This document shows, piece by piece, positions 26,279-36,885 of a stretch of DNA of 64,000 bases. Location of the stretch: NCBI RefSeq assembly GCF_000724545.1, contig NZ_JHBV01000042.1, positions 1 through 64,000 on the forward strand. The letters are read 5' to 3'. The translations under genes were made by a program, and so were the position numbers. How positions within the stretch are numbered: position 1 is the stretch's first letter; each line of letters opens with the position of its first letter. The notes below the pieces were generated by a model. That model ran no database searches and was not told the DNA's origin. It was given only the letters and a program-made list of their open reading frames with translations. Source of the DNA: Aureispira sp. CCB-QB1 (GTDB lineage: Bacteria; Bacteroidota; Bacteroidia; Chitinophagales; Saprospiraceae).

Positions 26279-27115
26279 ATGGAAGATTCTTTTATATTTT
26301 TTTTGATTATGTTTTTACTCTTGGGATGTATTCCGATGATTCAGATATATTACAAAAATCAATATGAGAAAAGTAGGAGTAAATTTTCAGATGCAGAGAT
26401 TTTTAAATTAATGTCTAGAGCCAATCATTTTCTCACAGCCAAACAATTATCAATGGTTTCTGCCTTGAGCAAAAAAGAAGCTGCGAATCGATTAGCTTAT
26501 TTATCGATGAAAGGGATCGTGAAAAAATTTCAAGATGGTAGTGGCATGCGAACGGTTTATCAACTAAAAGAAGCGTTACCAGAGGACGATATTTTACCGA
26601 TTAGCATAGAAGGTTTGACGGAGACAGAAATTGTTGATGCGGTAATGAGCTATTCAAAAGATTATCAAATTACAATTGCAGAATTGGTCATCATTTTTGG
26701 AATAGAAATCGAATTGGCAAAACAAACACTAGAACGATTGAAAAAAAGCGGTTTGGTGAAACGATTGTGGAAAGGAACTTCGTTAATATATGTTGTAAAA
26801 GATCCTTTGATAAAGGGAACGCCTAAATTTGAATCATCTTCGCCACCAATTAAGATCAAGCTTCCTAAAGAAAGCAAACAAGAGCGAGAGATTGTAAAAT
26901 TAAAAATTCCCGATGCGGATATACTTCGTTTAGCTATTGAACACAAGGGACGTTTGACCGTAACATTGGTTTGCCTAAAATTAAACATATCAATAGAAGA
27001 AGCGCAAATAAAACTAGATGACTTATACGAGCAAGGGGCGTTTATTATAGATGTCAATCAACAAGATGCCTTGGTAGAATATTATTTGAGAGATAAAAAT
27101 TTGTTGGAACAATGA
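26279..27115 (+). CDS. Membrane-anchored triple winged-helix-like protein, paralog 1
   Basis: I start at the ATG at 26279 (MEDSFIFFLIMFLLLG), giving 278 residues. One membrane helix at 4-23 is followed by three modules of about 60 residues, each with three helices and a beta hairpin, as in winged helices: 38-98 (DAEIFKLMSRANHFLTAKQL ... TVYQLKE), 113-174 (TETEIVDAVMSYSKDYQITIAEL ... LIYVVKD) and 210-272 (PDADILRLAIEHKGRLTVTL ... LVEYYLRD). A lysine-rich linker (190-207) joins modules 2 and 3. It overlaps the next gene by four bases (ATGA). No enzyme motif is present. Function is unknown; DNA-binding or protein-docking at the membrane is inference only. Confidence 0.8.
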   Translation: MEDSFIFFLIMFLLLGCIPMIQIYYKNQYEKSRSKFSDAEIFKLMSRANHFLTAKQLSMVSALSKKEAANRLAYLSMKGIVKKFQDGSGMRTVYQLKEALPEDDILPISIEGLTETEIVDAVMSYSKDYQITIAELVIIFGIEIELAKQTLERLKKSGLVKRLWKGTSLIYVVKDPLIKGTPKFESSSPPIKIKLPKESKQEREIVKLKIPDADILRLAIEHKGRLTVTLVCLKLNISIEEAQIKLDDLYEQGAFIIDVNQQDALVEYYLRDKNLLEQ

Positions 27116-27945
27116 AGGTAGCACTGATTATTATAGGTATTATTTTATATTTTCTGTTCATTGCAGCCATTGTATATTGGTCAAAAAATAGATTAAAAAA
27201 ACAACATGCTGCGAGTCAACATAAACTTTCAGACGCAGATTTGTTTAAAATGATGACCCAGGCAAATCATTTTTTAACTGTAGAGCAGTTGGTTGCTTCT
27301 TCTTCTTTGGATCTTAAAGAGGCGAAAGTTCGTTTTATGCATCTTGCCTATCAAGGGGTATTACGCAGTTATTACGATTCTAGCGGAACAGGCAAGGCGA
27401 TATACCAACTCAAAGAAGAGGTACCATTGATTTCGTCTGTTCGAACGAACATAGATACGTTGTCAGACAAAGAAATTGTGGAAATGATTTTGTTGCATGT
27501 TAACGATTATCAAGTTACGGTAGCAGAATTAGTAGTTATTTTTGGTATTGATATCTATGAGGCGAAAGCTTTGATTCAGCGTTTGAAAAAAAATGGAGCC
27601 ATTAGTGTTCTTAGAAAAGGATTCAATCACATTTATGTAATCAATCAAACGATTCACCTTAAAGAACCTCGACTTAGAGACAAAACTCAACAGCGTCAAT
27701 TACAAAAAATAAAGTTACCACAACAAGAACGTATTAAAATCCCAGATGCTGATGTAATACAATTAGCCATCAACCATAAAGGGAAATTAACTCCTACATT
27801 ACTTTGCTTGAAAAAGAAAATCTCTATAGATGAAGCCAAGCAAAAGTTAGAAGAATTATACGAGCAGGGAGCTTTTATAATGGATGTGGATGAGGATAAT
27901 TATGTGATGGAATATCACTTGAGAGATCGGTCTTTGTTGGAATAA
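27112..27945 (+). CDS. Membrane-anchored triple winged-helix-like protein, paralog 2
   Basis: This 277-residue protein has the same plan as its neighbours: a membrane helix (about 3-23), module 1 starting DADLFKMMTQANHFLTVEQL, module 2 starting SDKEIVEMILLHVNDYQVTVAEL and module 3 starting PDADVIQLAINHKGKLTPTL. The ends of the modules carry the paired strands of the wing (AIYQLKE, HIYVINQ, VMEYHLRD). The second module keeps AELVVIFGI and the third keeps LYEQGAFIMDV, both shared by all three paralogs. Translation is coupled to paralog 1 through the ATGA overlap. No function is recognised. Confidence 0.8.
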   Translation: MKVALIIIGIILYFLFIAAIVYWSKNRLKKQHAASQHKLSDADLFKMMTQANHFLTVEQLVASSSLDLKEAKVRFMHLAYQGVLRSYYDSSGTGKAIYQLKEEVPLISSVRTNIDTLSDKEIVEMILLHVNDYQVTVAELVVIFGIDIYEAKALIQRLKKNGAISVLRKGFNHIYVINQTIHLKEPRLRDKTQQRQLQKIKLPQQERIKIPDADVIQLAINHKGKLTPTLLCLKKKISIDEAKQKLEELYEQGAFIMDVDEDNYVMEYHLRDRSLLE

Positions 27946-28084
27946 TAAGGAGTGGCTAAGAACGGATTTTTGATGAGATCTATTTACAAAAAAATAACTA
28001 GTAATGAACGAATTAGGAAGTTGTTCTGTTGGTTGTTATTGGTGTAGCTGCTCTATGGAATGTCAATGATATAATAAACTAGAA

Positions 28085-28930
28085 ATGAAAGTACTTGCTT
28101 TAGTTGTATTGATTGGGATTATAATTTTTATGGTTGCATTAATTTATTATGCAGTGAAAGCTCATTATCAAAAAGTATATAATGATACCAAACACAAAGC
28201 AACCGATGCTGATATTTTTAAAATTATGGCTCAGTCAAATAATTTTATTACAGAAAAGCAATTGGCAACAGCAACCGATTTGACAGAAAAAGAAGCGACG
28301 AGTCGTCTAGCTTATTTAGCAATGTCAGGAGCTTTGAGGCGTTATTATGATGCAAATGGAAGTATGAAAGGTGTTTATCAATTGATAGAACGTGTTCCCT
28401 TGTTTGATTCATTGCCTGCTGAATTATTTGGTCTATCTGAAGATGAAATTATTTCCGTTATTTTATCTCATGTAAACGACTATCAAATTACTATTGCAGA
28501 ATTGGTGGTTATTTTTGGAATCAATGTGTTGGATGCCAAAGCCTTACTTCGTCGCTTGACAAAGGCTAAAAAAGTTAATGTTTTGTACAATCAAAGTTTT
28601 CAACAGATTTATGTAATCAATCAATCCTTGCACACAGCTGCACCAGTGTTACGAAAACTACCTGCAAAAAAAGATAAGCTATCATTAGAACTATCCCAAC
28701 AACAGAAAATAAAAATTCCAGATGCAGCAATGTTGAAATTAGCCATTGAGCACGATGGGAGGTTGACTCCTACACTTGTTTGTGTCAAATTGCAAGTATC
28801 CATGGATGAAGCCAAACTAAAATTGGAAAACTTACACGAACAAGGCGTTTTTGAAGTGGCAATAGACGAACAAAACGCCATGATAGAATATCAAATTAGA
28901 GATCGAAGCTTGTTGGATAAAGCCGATTAA
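28085..28930 (+). CDS. Membrane-anchored triple winged-helix-like protein, paralog 3
   Basis: This is the third member of the tandem array, 281 residues, after a 139-base gap. It has a membrane helix at about 3-24, then modules starting DADIFKIMAQSNNFITEKQL, SEDEIISVILSHVNDYQITIAEL and PDAAMLKLAIEHDGRLTPTL. The closing peptide RDRSLLDKAD resembles RDRSLLE of paralog 2 and RDKNLLEQ of paralog 1. The shared architecture with clear divergence shows two rounds of tandem duplication. It is convergent with the next gene, with one base between the stop codons. Confidence 0.8.
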   Translation: MKVLALVVLIGIIIFMVALIYYAVKAHYQKVYNDTKHKATDADIFKIMAQSNNFITEKQLATATDLTEKEATSRLAYLAMSGALRRYYDANGSMKGVYQLIERVPLFDSLPAELFGLSEDEIISVILSHVNDYQITIAELVVIFGINVLDAKALLRRLTKAKKVNVLYNQSFQQIYVINQSLHTAAPVLRKLPAKKDKLSLELSQQQKIKIPDAAMLKLAIEHDGRLTPTLVCVKLQVSMDEAKLKLENLHEQGVFEVAIDEQNAMIEYQIRDRSLLDKAD

Positions 28931-28931
28931 G

Positions 28932-30326
28932 TTAAATTCGATTTTTAATTAGTTGGTAATAAAATTGCATCATTTGTTGGTAGTTTTTAGCACTAATTTT
29001 AGCATCAATTTTTTGTTGCTGTTTCTCCCATGTTGCGGCAGTATAAACAACAGGATGGAAATAATAAATGTCTGCATCAATATTAGCTTGCCAATTAATT
29101 TTGGAGGGAGGATGTACTAGTATAGGTGCTGTAATTATATTAGGAAAAATTTCTTTGCAAGTATTGCTAATAAATTGATAGGTGCGATTGTCAACAGGTG
29201 CTAATGTTTGGTTGGTGTATTGAATTTGAGGCTGTTTTAGTAATCTTATTTGTGGATGTTGTAAATGCGTTTTCAACCACTGTTCCAAATTAGCTAGGAC
29301 TTGAGGAGCTACAAAAGCTAACTCTGTAATTTGTTTGTTGGTACTATCTGCTGTGTTTTGCTCTACGTAGATATTGTGTCCAAAGCACGTTTTGGTTAAA
29401 GTATTTTTTTGTAACCATTTTTGCTGAATGTTGCTCAACAACCATTGGTTAGAAAAAACCAAACGCTGGCTAAAGTTTAGTTCTGGGCTAATATAGTTGG
29501 TAAATTGTTGTACAGCTTTGTTTTCTATATCAACAAAAGGAAGTACTGTTTGTAATTGCTGAATATGTTGTTGCAAAACTTCTTGAGGAACATTTTGAGA
29601 TTCTAAAAATACCTTGGATACAGATGGTGTGCCAATCCCAATTAGAGCCGTAGGCATTGAGGTACTCCAAAGCATATTTTGGCAAATTAGACCGCCCGTT
29701 TTTAGAATAAATTCAGGTTGAATTTTCGCTTGTTTTAGAGCTTGTATCAGGGCTAGTTCTCCTTGCTCTGAGTTATGAGGAAAAGCAAAATAAATGGTTC
29801 GATTAGGAAGGATATCTTGACTAACCAAGTCATTAAAAACTTCTAGCATAGCCATTAAAGCTGCCTTGCCGCCTTGTGTGCCTTGCCCATGAATAAATCC
29901 TCGATCAATTTTGCCCATAAACGGATTGTAACTCCATTGAGGAATCGTCTCTAAATCAGGTTCCTCTACATATTGTTCTGCGACCAGTACTATTGGAGCT
30001 AATTCAGGCGTTCTGCCAATCCATTTTGCTACCAAACTAAGTTCTTCAAAATTTTGCCACTCTACATTAGGGTTGCTAAAAAGTGTTGGGTAAAAGGTTT
30101 GAAGTGCGGTATGAAACTGATTAAAATGTTTGACACTATTACTATCTGAGGTTGTTGGGATGCGCAAAACACTAGCCAAATGTTGGCTTGCCTTTGGATA
30201 TTCAGGAAGTCCTTTAGCTGTTTGAATTTTGTTCTGCTTAGAGGAATTGGTAAAAGTGTTGAATAAGAGAATTAAACTTATAATACTTAATGTAAAAATT
30301 AAGAGAACGAATAACAGTTTTCGCAT
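28932..30326 (-). CDS. M20 peptidase-fold protein with degenerate metal site
   Basis: This 464-residue protein has an N-terminal membrane helix (3-24), a layout like the carboxypeptidase S/PM20D1 branch of the M20 family. SVLRIPTTSD, the QWSYNPFMGKIDRGFIHGQG segment and the LKTGG region align with that branch. The metal ligands are not conserved: the usual AHxDVVP reads VAEQYVEEPD (115-124), GRGxxDDK reads GQGTQGGK (147-154), and the catalytic EE pair before GxxG reads HNSEQGE (184-190). Catalytic activity is therefore doubtful and another role is likely. Assignment rests on motif alignment by eye. Confidence 0.75.
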   Translation of the reverse strand: MRKLLFVLLIFTLSIISLILLFNTFTNSSKQNKIQTAKGLPEYPKASQHLASVLRIPTTSDSNSVKHFNQFHTALQTFYPTLFSNPNVEWQNFEELSLVAKWIGRTPELAPIVLVAEQYVEEPDLETIPQWSYNPFMGKIDRGFIHGQGTQGGKAALMAMLEVFNDLVSQDILPNRTIYFAFPHNSEQGELALIQALKQAKIQPEFILKTGGLICQNMLWSTSMPTALIGIGTPSVSKVFLESQNVPQEVLQQHIQQLQTVLPFVDIENKAVQQFTNYISPELNFSQRLVFSNQWLLSNIQQKWLQKNTLTKTCFGHNIYVEQNTADSTNKQITELAFVAPQVLANLEQWLKTHLQHPQIRLLKQPQIQYTNQTLAPVDNRTYQFISNTCKEIFPNIITAPILVHPPSKINWQANIDADIYYFHPVVYTAATWEKQQQKIDAKISAKNYQQMMQFYYQLIKNRI

Positions 30327-30390
30327 TGGTTTGGTCTATATTTGGTGTTTCTGTTTTGTTTTGCTACACAATGTACGGAGTCTAAGGACA

Positions 30391-30430
30391 TAAAAAAAAC
30401 CTTTTAACTGACCAATTGTCAAAAGGTTTT
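30391..30430 (-). terminator. Terminator of the DUF6089 gene
   Basis: AAAACCTTTT (30396-30405) pairs with AAAAGGTTTT (30421-30430). The A-run at 30392-30399 supplies the U-tract on the minus strand. Confidence 0.65.
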
Positions 30431-30488
30431 TCTTTTTGAGTAGTATGTAAGTAAAAATGGAGTTTTTAATGTTCCAATATCTTGAAAT

Positions 30489-31316
30489 TTACCAAGAAGG
30501 GCAGTGGTATTGGTGCATAGTGTATAAAATGCCTATGGTAAACATTGTATAACCGTCGTTGGTTTTGGAGTCCCCTCGTTGACGTCCTGGTCTACCCAAA
30601 TTTTGCCCAACTTCTCCCGAACGATCTGCCAAACCAATCGCAGCACTAGCCAAAGATCCTCTATGAGATGCAATCAAACGACTATCGGCATACTCTCCTG
30701 CAACATCATCCAAATAATCAAAAAATAAAATTCGGGTAGCTCCTTCAATAACAATTCCCCATTCAGAATTAATGTCTATTTTGATACCAGCCCCTAAAAT
30801 TAAAGAAGGTTGAATTAGAGAATATTCTTCGCCCACCGATTGCCCTTCTGTACCTAAAGGTTGTAGCTCATACAAACTTCCTTTGTATTCTGCCTTAGGA
30901 TTGTGGTGAAAAACACCGAAACCTGCGACCAAGTAGGGAGAAAATTGATTGTGATTTCTACCTTTTTGTGAGTGGTGATGAAAAGGCAAAAAGTTGAATT
31001 CTAGTCCTACAGAACCTTCAAAAATAGTAGACTGAAAACTCAAGTTTCTAGCTTTGTTGTATTCGTTCAAAGAATTTTTGTCTGAAGCGCTAATCGTTCC
31101 AAAACTAGCTCCTATGCGCAAAGAAACTCTAGGGTCTACATTTCTGCGTACAAAAAAGCTTCCCGCTGCACCTGGTGTTTGCATAGAGAAATCGGGGGCC
31201 AAATCACCATGATAAAAAGTTACACCTCCCATTCCGCTCACTTCCCAATATTGAGCATTCGTTGTGTTAATCGTTGCCAAAAAAGCAATACAACTGAGTA
31301 ATAATATATGTCTCAC
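30489..31316 (-). CDS. DUF6089 family outer-membrane beta-barrel protein
   Basis: This 275-residue protein has a signal peptide (MRHILLLSCIAFLATINTTNAQ). The mature part starts YWEVSGMGGVTFYHGDLAP, the typical opening of DUF6089/PorG-like barrels. It shows alternating strands such as SLRIGASFG, GSVGLEFNFLPF, SPYLVAGFGVFHHNP and GIVIEGATRILFFDYLDDV. Related proteins are thought to be outer-membrane barrels, and some (PorG/SprT) belong to the T9SS; the specific role here is unknown. It stands alone. Confidence 0.85.
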   Translation of the reverse strand: MRHILLLSCIAFLATINTTNAQYWEVSGMGGVTFYHGDLAPDFSMQTPGAAGSFFVRRNVDPRVSLRIGASFGTISASDKNSLNEYNKARNLSFQSTIFEGSVGLEFNFLPFHHHSQKGRNHNQFSPYLVAGFGVFHHNPKAEYKGSLYELQPLGTEGQSVGEEYSLIQPSLILGAGIKIDINSEWGIVIEGATRILFFDYLDDVAGEYADSRLIASHRGSLASAAIGLADRSGEVGQNLGRPGRQRGDSKTNDGYTMFTIGILYTMHQYHCPSW

Positions 31317-31569
31317 TGAATGTTGTTTTAAGCCATTAAAATGTTAACAAATTTTTGATTGAACAAAAATCCGTCCTAAATCGTTAGTTTGCCAAAGAGT
31401 CAGCATACTATGTAAATGAATAAAATGTGTAGAAGATTATTACTATAATGGAAGTGTTTAGGAATGAAGAAGAGGGTTGCATTGTTAAAAACGAGGTGAA
31501 ATTCATTTTTGTTGTTGATTGAACTAATTTTTTCTTTTAATAAAAAACTTTAACAACCAATCTATTTTG

Positions 31570-32142
31570 TTAATTAATACCAAATACGATTAGTAAAAGA
31601 CCGTAAGATACGGTAAAAGAAAAAAGAAACTGAATACACAATACAAAAAAATGTAAAAATCTCAAAATAGAATACAAACAGCCTTTCTTTTTTTCTTTAT
31701 TGAAACACTCAAGTACCCATTTCAACCAATGAATATCCGTATAAACGATTTCAAAAGAAGTAAAAAATATGATTAGAGAGAATAAACGTAATACCCAAAT
31801 AGCCAAAGGAATGCTACACAAGAAACTTAATAAAATGATGACAGAATGAGGCAGATACAGTTGTGGGTTATTAACATCAAATGCTTGTTCACCATATACC
31901 CAACCCTTGTAATAGACTATGCTCAAAAAGCAAAACCCAAGAACAATAGCAATTAAATTTTCTGCAAGGATCCAACGATCTACCCAATGCATCTGTTGGT
32001 CAGAAAATAATTTTTGTACTGCTTTTCGAAAGCTTTTCTTGGGTTCATTTTCATCTAAAAATAGGGTGTTGAGGATCCACAAGCCAATCCAATAAACGAT
32101 GGTGCTAATCAGTAGCGCAGGGATTAAGTAGGCTATGTTCAT
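31570..32142 (-). CDS. Multi-pass membrane protein of unknown function
   Basis: This 190-residue hydrophobic protein has about five membrane segments: 5-28, 57-82, 98-118, 120-142 and 160-185. Between the first two is a basic loop (DENEPKKSFRKAVQKLF). I recognise no family and no motif. The AT-rich coding sequence resembles that of its neighbours. 31317-31569 upstream has no reading frame. Confidence 0.7.
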   Translation of the reverse strand: MNIAYLIPALLISTIVYWIGLWILNTLFLDENEPKKSFRKAVQKLFSDQQMHWVDRWILAENLIAIVLGFCFLSIVYYKGWVYGEQAFDVNNPQLYLPHSVIILLSFLCSIPLAIWVLRLFSLIIFFTSFEIVYTDIHWLKWVLECFNKEKKKGCLYSILRFLHFFVLCIQFLFSFTVSYGLLLIVFGIN

Positions 32143-32250
32143 AGTTGAATACTAGAGTGTTGAATGAAGAATTAAAGGTAGAATTTCAAAACTTAGCTTC
32201 GATTGAAATCAAAGGTTAGAAAATGACTATTGTTGATAACTTCTCAATAT

Positions 32251-32371
32251 TGCTTCGTAGAAACCACATAGTAGCAGCGCAGCTAACTAAAAGCAAAGCA
32301 CTCACACAGTAAATCGTATCAATTTACTTATTTCGTGAACTTCGATGCATGAGTATTGCATAGTTGATTAT
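32251..32371 (+). repeat. Dispersed intergenic repeat, best full-length copy
   Basis: The order is CTTCGTAGAAACCACATAGT, AGCAGCGCAGCTAACTAAAA, GCAAAGCACTCACACAGTAA, then ATCGTATCAATTT and a tail ending GTTGATTAT. The copy at 46731-46806 is the same series in reverse orientation. There is no coding capacity. Confidence 0.65.
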
Positions 32372-32456
32372 GAATAGGCGGTAGTTTTATGTTTAAGTTC
32401 TTGAAAAGATTTATAGTCAGGTTAAGACAACGCTTTTTTAGTCTTTTACAAAAAAA

Positions 32457-32490
32457 ACGACCACGCAGTAGCAGCGTAGCTAAGTATTAC
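32457..32490 (+). repeat. Dispersed intergenic repeat, short copy
   Basis: CCACGCAGTAGCAGCGTAGC TAAGTA matches the core of the neighbouring full copy, in the same orientation, 86 bases after that copy ends. Confidence 0.6.
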
Positions 32491-32536
32491 TAAAACGAAA
32501 CACAAAAATTTGTAGATAAATTCCCCTCCCCAAAAA

Positions 32537-33421
32537 CTAATAATTTCGAGAGTCGATTCCCCACTTTAGTTTTTCTCGAATCATGTATAGGAAATTGCGA
32601 TCCGTAAATCGAACTAGATTGACTTGAAAATCTGCTTTACGTACTGCCAATTGAAAATGAGTATCAATGGTTTCGTAACGCGAATCTAAGGTGCATAAGA
32701 AGTTTTTTGCCCGCCCTTCTACTTCAAAAGAAATAACTGCATTATCAGACAAAACAATAGGACGAACATTGAGGTTGTGAGGTGCAACAGGAGTGATGAT
32801 AAAATTGCCAGACTTTGGAAATATAATAGGTCCACCACAGCTTAATGAGTAACCTGTCGAACCTGTTGGCGTAGCGACAATAATTCCATCCGCCCAGTAA
32901 GAGTTTAAAAACTCCCCATTAACGTAGGTATGGATGATAACCATCGAAGAGGTGTCTCGTTTGAGAATGGTAAAATCATTTAGAGCAAAGTTTTTGTCTC
33001 CAAAAATAGAAGGGCTTGACTCCAAATATAAGATAGAACGCTGATCTAAGGTAAAACTATCGCTATACAAAGCATCTAGGGCTTGCTCAATTCGATTTTT
33101 TTCAATCATAGCTAAAAAACCCAATCGACCTAAATTGATTCCCATAATAGGAACACCCGTATCTCGAACAATGGTTACCAGATCTAAGATAGTTCCATCT
33201 CCCCCTAAGCTAATCATGAAGTCAATATTTTGAGCTTTAAAATCTTCATGTTCCTTGAACAGTTCTAATTTTTGCTGAATTCTGATTCTATCGTCAAAGC
33301 TTTGATAATATTCTTCGAATATAAACAACTCCGCATCTCTTTGTGCTAGAATATCAAATAGAATTTGCACAAAAGAAATATGGTCTTTTTTTAAGAATCG
33401 ACTGTAGATGGCTATCTTCAA
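32537..33421 (-). CDS. nadK: NAD kinase
   Basis: This enzyme phosphorylates NAD to NADP. The 294-residue chain carries the GGDGT signature (73-77), followed by NLGRLGFLA, the LNDFTILK strand and the ATPTGSTGYSLSCGGPI motif that binds the substrate. It is the second gene after the Omp85-like gene, with a 24-base gap, so co-transcription is likely. The start ATG at 33421 (MKIAIYSRF) is the family's normal start. Confidence 0.96.
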   Translation of the reverse strand: MKIAIYSRFLKKDHISFVQILFDILAQRDAELFIFEEYYQSFDDRIRIQQKLELFKEHEDFKAQNIDFMISLGGDGTILDLVTIVRDTGVPIMGINLGRLGFLAMIEKNRIEQALDALYSDSFTLDQRSILYLESSPSIFGDKNFALNDFTILKRDTSSMVIIHTYVNGEFLNSYWADGIIVATPTGSTGYSLSCGGPIIFPKSGNFIITPVAPHNLNVRPIVLSDNAVISFEVEGRAKNFLCTLDSRYETIDTHFQLAVRKADFQVNLVRFTDRNFLYMIREKLKWGIDSRNY

Positions 33422-33445
33422 AATAGAATAGAGGATTGGGGTGTT

Positions 33446-34852
33446 TTAAAAATTAAAGCGGTAGCGTAAATATAAGCCTTTTTCACCATTTTTGTTAAAA
33501 GTGTATTCAAATTGCACAATTATATTATAAGAATAGAAAATTAAATCTACTCCAAGCCCTGTTCCAATCAAATCTGTGTTGCTCAACTGATTGCCTTGTG
33601 CATAAAAACGATCCCACACATAACCAAAATCTATATGATAACGAAGGTGTATTTTCAAAGGCAGAGCTTGTAAATAACTTACTGGAAATTTTTTAAACAA
33701 TGGAATTTGTACATCTAAAATTTTAAAATTAATATCAGATTGAAATAGTAGGTAGTCTTGACCATTGATGACATAGTATTGATAACCCCGTACAAAATCT
33801 TCGTTAAAACCTAATGCTTTGTTGTTGTAATAAGGCATTTCAGAACGAATGAAACTATAACGAGCTTTTAAATTGGTGGCAATACTCAAGAATTTCCATA
33901 TTTGTACATAATAGCCTAAGCGGGCAGTTAATTGTAATTGATTGATGTCTTTAAAAATACCAAGACCTTGTTTTTTTAATTGAGCTTGAAAATACAAGCC
34001 ATTAAGCGGGTAAGCTTGAATATCTCGCTTATCTAGGGTATAGGTATATTTTAAGCTAAAAGAACGTTGCGTTTTTCGATGATTTAGAAAAAAATCGGGA
34101 TTGTAGGTAACAATGGAATCACTAATGTTAAGTTGTAAAAATGTTAGTTCCAGTCGTTGCACTTCAAATAACGTTCTTCTGTAGTACCCCCTAATACTTC
34201 CTCTGATGCGTTGGAATTGCCGTTCAGTAGCATCAAAGTCATTGTAAAATGCCAATTGATTGTTGATGGTATTGTAAGCCCATTCTTTATTGTCAGAGTA
34301 CAAAGCGTTGATATTGAATCCAAATTTTCGCTTTTTGCCCATAGGAGGAAGGGTGTAATCCAATTCAAATTTTCGAGTATAGCCAAATTGCACAATTACT
34401 TTTAACAAATCGTTGTAACCTGTCAAATTACGCCAAATCAACCACAGCCCAATGTTGGCTCGTTTGAGATCTCGGTTGTGTCTAGTCCACCAAACATTAA
34501 AATTTCGATCTGCTAGCTCGAATTGAGGCAAAGGAAAAATATACCAAGACTCTTTGAGTATAATTAAAATATGAACTGCTTGTCCTTCCCATTTAGCGAT
34601 TTTGACCTCTACATAATTAAATAAGAGCGTGTTAATTAAAAAACGCTTGTTTTGCTCCAATTTTGGCATTAAACTCTCTAAAAGAATCGAATCTCCTTCA
34701 GCGATATTCAATTCGTTCTGAATAAGTGCTGTTTTTGTTTTCTTGTGCCCGACAATATCAATTGATTGGATACAAACCTTTTGAATTTGGGCATTAGAAG
34801 CATAAATAGAAACCAGCAAAAGTAGCTCAATAAGCAATAAACGTTGTGTCAT
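33446..34852 (-). CDS. Omp85/BamA-type outer-membrane protein with one POTRA domain
   Basis: This 468-residue protein has a signal peptide (MTQRLLLIELLLLVSIYASNAQ). One POTRA-like domain (about 25-105, VCIQSIDIVGHKKTKTALIQNEL ... VKIAKWEGQAVHILIILKE) precedes a barrel of about 340 residues. The barrel has many aromatic-flanked strands and a conserved arginine-containing loop, GFNEDFVRGYQYY, equivalent to the VRGF/Y motif of Omp85 proteins. The chain ends in an aromatic residue (LRYRFNF), as expected for assembly into the outer membrane. It is smaller than BamA, with fewer POTRA domains. Substrate unknown. Confidence 0.88.
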   Translation of the reverse strand: MTQRLLLIELLLLVSIYASNAQIQKVCIQSIDIVGHKKTKTALIQNELNIAEGDSILLESLMPKLEQNKRFLINTLLFNYVEVKIAKWEGQAVHILIILKESWYIFPLPQFELADRNFNVWWTRHNRDLKRANIGLWLIWRNLTGYNDLLKVIVQFGYTRKFELDYTLPPMGKKRKFGFNINALYSDNKEWAYNTINNQLAFYNDFDATERQFQRIRGSIRGYYRRTLFEVQRLELTFLQLNISDSIVTYNPDFFLNHRKTQRSFSLKYTYTLDKRDIQAYPLNGLYFQAQLKKQGLGIFKDINQLQLTARLGYYVQIWKFLSIATNLKARYSFIRSEMPYYNNKALGFNEDFVRGYQYYVINGQDYLLFQSDINFKILDVQIPLFKKFPVSYLQALPLKIHLRYHIDFGYVWDRFYAQGNQLSNTDLIGTGLGVDLIFYSYNIIVQFEYTFNKNGEKGLYLRYRFNF

Positions 34853-35255
34853 TTAACTAGGTAGATCAAGTATTTTTGTATTAACAGAATGGTATCAAAA
34901 GGGTGTTTGTCTTGGATTAAAATAAAAAAATACTTATATCGGTATGATAATCATGTATTTTTTTGCGGTTTGTTTGGGGGCAACTTGTTGATTATTAGTG
35001 TTTGTGAGGTTTTTGGTCGCTCTGTTCAAAAATAGAAGACAAGAGAATGTTTTATTGGAGTCTTAAAATGCCTTGTTGTGCAAGGCGATAAAGGTAAGAA
35101 TATTCGAGTCAAAAGCTAGATTTTGTTTGTTAAGATTTGTAATAAAAGGATTCTAAAAAAAATATTTTTTGACTAAGGATTAAGGAATTATGGTGGTTTG
35201 CTCCTTTTTTTTTTAATAATTTTCAAAATATTAGGACTTTATTTTTGAAACTCTT

Positions 35256-35284
35256 TTGAAAAACAATATAAAGCTCTATCTTTG
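35256..35284 (+). promoter_or_regulatory. Promoter of atpDC
   Basis: TTG (35256-35258) and TATCTTTG (35277-35284) form a near-ideal Bacteroidota -33/-7 pair with an 18-base spacer, 53 bases before the atpD start. The rest of 34853-35255 shows no other feature. Confidence 0.8.
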
Positions 35285-35325
35285 CCGCAAATTAGAAATA
35301 GATTATTTATCGAACACAATTATAA

Positions 35326-36858
<1,533 letters not shown>

Positions 36859-36885
36859 TAAACACTTGAATTAAAGTAAAGCATT

